Translations under genes and position numbers: made by a program
Notes under the pieces: model-generated
Told to the model about the DNA's origin: nothing
The model's input: only the letters and a program-made list of their open reading frames with translations
The model's database searches: none
Origin: Euperipatoides rowelli
Lineage: Eukaryota > Onychophora > Udeonychophora > Euonychophora > Peripatopsidae
Assembly: GCA_003024985.2 (NCBI GenBank)
Contig: PXIH01S0037397.1
Direction: 5' to 3' (one strand)
Length of the DNA stretch: 11,185 bases
Shown here: one piece after another, positions 8,813-11,185 of the stretch
How the letters are laid out: each line of letters begins with the position of its first letter
Numbering within the stretch: the first letter of the stretch is position 1

Positions 8813-9172
8813 CGCCAAGGGACCGTGGCTGAGAGGTTTCGTGCGCGGTCATGGTAGCCTTGTGCATAAAAGGGGATCGTGAGTTCGATCCCTGGGCAGA
8901 TCTGGTGCCAAAAAATTGACAAATTTTCTTTTGTTGTTTGGCGGCACCCTGGAATTTATTATGTTATAATAGTATTAATTGTGTCTTTCTCAATAGAAAA
9001 TTGGATTTACAGCAAAATGGAACGAATCATGAAATTAAAGATTAATGGACACGGCAAGAAAGAAGACATCACTATTGTATCCAGTTTAGAAGAATGTAAA
9101 AACCAGATATTTTATATATGTAAATAGTTGTATAATAAACGCAGAAATTTCCTCTGGAAATGTATTTTAAAA
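8813..9172 (+). mobile_element. tRNA-derived SINE, about 360 bp
   Basis: An internal RNA polymerase III promoter is visible: box A TGGCTGAGAGG at 8826-8836 and box B GAGTTCGATCC at 8881-8891, spaced as in a long-variable-arm (Leu/Ser-type) tRNA. The acceptor stems do not pair, so this is not a working tRNA. Next comes a hairpin-forming pair ggtgcc (8904-8909) and ggcacc (8943-8948), then an unassigned body and an A/T-rich tail (ttttaaaa). A perfect 14-bp duplication flanks it at 8799-8812 and 9173-9186. It inserted into the capsid pseudogene opposite to that gene's direction. An open frame of 82 codons at 8879-9127 lies wholly inside the SINE and is not a gene. I cannot name the SINE family. 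Confidence 0.88.
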
Positions 9173-9186
9173 AAATCCTAGAAGTC
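9173..9186. repeat. Right target-site duplication of the SINE
   Basis: Exact copy of aaatcctagaagtc at 8799-8812; it follows the A/T-rich SINE tail. Read on the minus strand it is part of the capsid coding sequence (LLGF). Confidence 0.92.
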
Positions 9187-9625
9187 TACATACATGTGAG
9201 AGTTCTAATTCTGAAAAAGTATAAAGTTTTCCAGATCTATTAAGGTTGAGTTGGGTATAGCTTCCTTTAATACATATTTTAAGACTAAAAGGTTGAATTT
9301 CAAATTCAAAATGATTAGATTTAATAGCTTTATTAATAGAATCTATAAGTTTTTTAATGCTAGTATAGATCCCTACAGGGATAATAAATTTTTCAACATG
9401 TAGACTGAACTTAACTAATTCACATTTATAAAGAAAATAAATTTAATTATTATTTTCATTTATAGTAAACCAAGTTTGTGGATATTGAATTTCAGCTACT
9501 CCTACTTCATAATCGGCTCCTGTTAAATATAATGTCTTGGAAAGTTTAATTTTAAAATTTTGTGGTTTATTCTGAGGAGATAATATTCCATACAACTGTT
9601 GGAAGGTAAGATATCTAAAAATGCA

Positions 9626-10215
9626 TCATAATTTATTCAAGTCTTTTTCCGGAACCCAAGAGTTAAAGGATGAAGGATAACCTTGCTACTTGATATAATA
9701 ACATTTTTCTCATCCTCTTTTTTCTTCTTTCAGCATTTTTTCTATATTATAATAATCACTGCTATCTTGTAGTAGTTCTTGGTAGAAAGTCCTATCAATG
9801 ACCTCTTCGTTCAAATCTTTGATTTTATAAACCAATGGTACTGTAGGAATACGTTCCATGATAATAAATATTTCTTGAGTTTATTGGGGAGGTAACCTTT
9901 TTCGAACACTCTTTTCACTTTAGAAATTTTAACTTGTTCAATATTAAATATAAAAGATTGAGACTCATCCCATAGTTTATCTTTATATAAGACCACATAT
10001 ACTTCTTTTTCATTTTTCTTATTCACTTCTACCGGGCTTCATTGAATACTTCTATGAAAAGTATGCTTATAACTTTTCATCAATTGGGGTAAGATATCTA
10101 AATACGTTCAAGTATTTTTAGTGGTGAAATATCTCCACATACATGTTTTTAATATCCGGTTGAACCGTTCAACAACCGCATCTTTTAATTCCATATCAAT
10201 GTCACTAATAACCAT
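9626..10215 (-). pseudogene. int: Polinton retroviral-type integrase with chromodomain, N-terminus missing
   Basis: The live enzyme inserts element DNA by a D,D-35-E mechanism. Read leftward from about 10215, the fragment starts at the end of the catalytic core with VVERFNR (Glu codon at 10168-10170, the third catalytic residue) and WRYFTTKNT, continues through HRSI and VFEKGYLP (9811-10026 is the main open stretch), changes frame near 9890, and goes on with EIFIIMERIP and DLNEEVI. At 9626-9740 lies a chromodomain-like end, EKCYYIK..QGYPSSFNSW, whose KW tryptophan is now a TAG. Stops also lie near 10120, 10040 and 9695. The zinc-binding N-terminus and both catalytic Asp residues are absent; 10215 looks like a truncation point. 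The terminal TGA (9626-9628) overlaps the ATG of the next gene. Confidence 0.92.
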
Positions 10216-10540
10216 TTATCTCTTGGCTCAATAAGGTCTCTATCTTCTGGTGGAAATTCTCAATGGCTCTTGAGAAGGTACTGACTTATCATTATTCCCT
10301 CCCCTTTTATATGCTATGGTCGGGTTGAAATGCATGGAAATATGTCATTCTTTAGGCATTAACCAATAAATTGCTCAGCTTTTAAGCCAATGAGCATCTC
10401 TCACTCCATTTTTAGAGACTTCAACTTCCCAATGATTTTTTTGGGCCAATCAGAGAATTCTACATGCTTACATAGTGGTTCACACTTTTCCCACCTTACA
10501 ACCTGTTCTAACATGTCTTAACATGCTATGTTATTCATGC
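10216..10540. other. Flank beyond the integrase truncation
   Basis: Apart from the TATA/CCAAT cluster, no gene is recognised. Short minus-strand frames near 10220-10285 look weakly protein-like (for example ENFHQKIETLL), but they are not in the integrase frame and match no integrase motif I know. No terminal inverted repeat matching the left part of the window was found by eye. Confidence 0.5.
10301..10450 (-). promoter_or_regulatory. TATA and inverted CCAAT boxes upstream of the integrase remnant
   Basis: On the minus strand TATAAAAGGGG is read at 10311-10301. Three CCAAT pentamers lie on the plus strand at 10363-10367, 10387-10391 and 10446-10450, which places ATTGG boxes about 52, 76 and 135 bp upstream of the TATA box in the minus direction. 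This is a normal spacing for a eukaryotic Pol II promoter that would fire toward the integrase and capsid remnants. It is judged by motif match only; the start of transcription is not known. Confidence 0.4.
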
Positions 10541-11070
10541 AGAGTTCTGCACATCCAAAGACGTCACTCTCAGGCCGTCATTTTGCTTTTTGGGGGTACC
10601 AAAGTCATCTGACCAAAAAATGAGTGCCATCTGATCCCAATGTATTATGGGGAATGTGTTCCAGAAGGTAGGAAAAAGTCATGGGACCAAAATGGCAACC
10701 ATTTTGAATAATTAAAAAAAAATGTTAAAAAATGTTTTTCAAGTTTTTCACGCACCGTTCTGCGCATCCAAGATGGCCACCATTTTAAATAATTAAAAAA
10801 AATTCAAAAAATATCTTCCAAGCTTTCACGCATCATTCTGCGCATCCAAGATGGCTACCATTTTGTCCATCATTTTGAATAATTAAAAAGTTAGAAAATT
10901 TTCAAAAATATTTTCTAAGTTATTCGTGCACAGTTCTTCACATCCTATAATGTCACTTCCGGTCTGCCATCTTGGATTTTGGGGTGCATTCTGGGTAGGT
11001 GTTTGAGAAACTCAAATAGCTGCCATCTTGGATTTTGCAATGCATTATGGGTTGTGTTCTAGAACCTAGA
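10541..11070. repeat. Composite repeat block with direct and inverted ATCCAAGATGGC motifs
   Basis: Direct units of about 80-97 bp carry (C/G)ACGCA..GTTCTGCGCATCC, then AAGATGGC(C/T)ACCATTTT, then AATAATTAAAAA. Clear copies start near 10748 and 10827; partial ones lie at 10680-10740, 10550 and 10926. The same motif is inverted, GCCATCTTGGATTTT, at 10966-10980 and 11022-11036. A second word, near TGCATTATGGG(N)TGTGTTC(T)AGAA, occurs at about 10641, 10985 and 11040. The mixture of tandem and inverted copies suggests nested or folded-back copies of a non-autonomous element. No coding sequence is present. Confidence 0.8.
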
Positions 11071-11185
11071 CCGAAACCAAGGTTAGTAAGGTAGTAGAGG
11101 TTTGCTCGATCTCATAGGCTCTATGTAGACAGACCGGAACTAGTTGTGTGACATCAGCCGTAGCCCTTACACAATTCGAGTAAAG
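11071..11185. other. Unassigned end of window
   Basis: Less AT-rich sequence with no open frame long enough to judge and no repeat relation to the block before it. Nothing supported. Confidence 0.4.

Larger units (their letters stand above)
8407..9629 (-). pseudogene. Polinton minor capsid/penton-like protein, split by a SINE
   Basis: Read from 9629 leftward, the N-terminal region contains NKPQNFKIKL, then EVGVAEIQYPQTW, typical of the Polinton protein taken as the minor capsid (penton-like jelly roll). One frame runs from 9626 to about 9173 with one in-frame TAA near 9440, then meets the SINE. The sense resumes with LGFAEAKV at about 8812-8790, shifts frame near 8690-8710, and ends with MYNLFLYSNVI, TIEIDIRDDTG and a LHFR tail at 8407-8685. 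Without the SINE about 860 bases remain, shorter than I expect for the family, so some internal sequence has probably been lost. The start overlaps the integrase stop. A role as capsid vertex protein is inferred from family membership; its exact structural class is less certain than its Polinton origin. Confidence 0.8.

Noticed and set aside
8816-8900. Functional tRNA gene
   Set aside because: Boxes A and B are present, but the ends do not pair as an acceptor stem, and the segment is the head of a 360-bp unit flanked by a target-site duplication.
8879-9127. Plus-strand 82-codon open frame
   Set aside because: It lies entirely inside the SINE body, and its product resembles nothing.
1-11185. 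Terminal inverted repeats of the Polinton
   Set aside because: By eye no long segment left of the polymerase is the reverse complement of sequence right of the integrase; a computed self-alignment would decide.

Overview
This window reads as animal genomic DNA, most likely from an invertebrate or other aquatic animal; I cannot name the species. It is AT-rich and full of microsatellite, minisatellite and low-complexity sequence, carries a tRNA-derived SINE with a perfect target-site duplication, and has no bacterial gene organisation. Its core is a decayed copy of a Maverick/Polinton (adintovirus-like) large DNA transposon, recognisable by conserved protein motifs although almost every gene is broken by stops and frameshifts.

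Layout. 1-1500: AT-rich flank with an AAT microsatellite, a motif present three times, and no gene. 1502-1717: a short unassigned coding-like stretch, followed by a perfect 35-bp hairpin (1754-1788). 2446-5535 (+): pseudogene of the protein-primed family B DNA polymerase, with an endonuclease VII-like zinc/His segment. 5536-7030: AT-rich interleaved repeats, an unassigned 290-bp island, a 60-bp tandem repeat that is open in frame, and a hairpin closely resembling the histone mRNA 3' processing signal. 7033-7697 (+): packaging ATPase, broken once by a frameshift. 7672-7980 (+): a small basic pX-like protein, the only intact element ORF. 7993-8390 (+): a second small protein, broken. 8407-9629 (-): minor capsid/penton-like protein, split by the SINE at 8813-9172. 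9626-10215 (-): C-terminal half of a retroviral-type integrase with a chromodomain. 10220-11185: flank with a TATA/CCAAT arrangement on the minus strand and a block of direct and inverted repeats containing ATCCAAGATGGC-type motifs.

How the parts fit. In a living element the polymerase copies the DNA, the integrase inserts it, the ATPase packages it, and the small and capsid proteins build a particle. The arrangement here (replication and packaging genes on +, convergent capsid and integrase genes on -) is a coherent Polinton arrangement. The major capsid protein, the adenain-like protease, the N-terminal half of the integrase and both terminal inverted repeats are not recognisable. The polymerase has lost catalytic residues and the ATPase has an altered Walker A motif, so this is a fossil. 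The SINE landed after or during decay, because the coding sense resumes across its target-site duplication.
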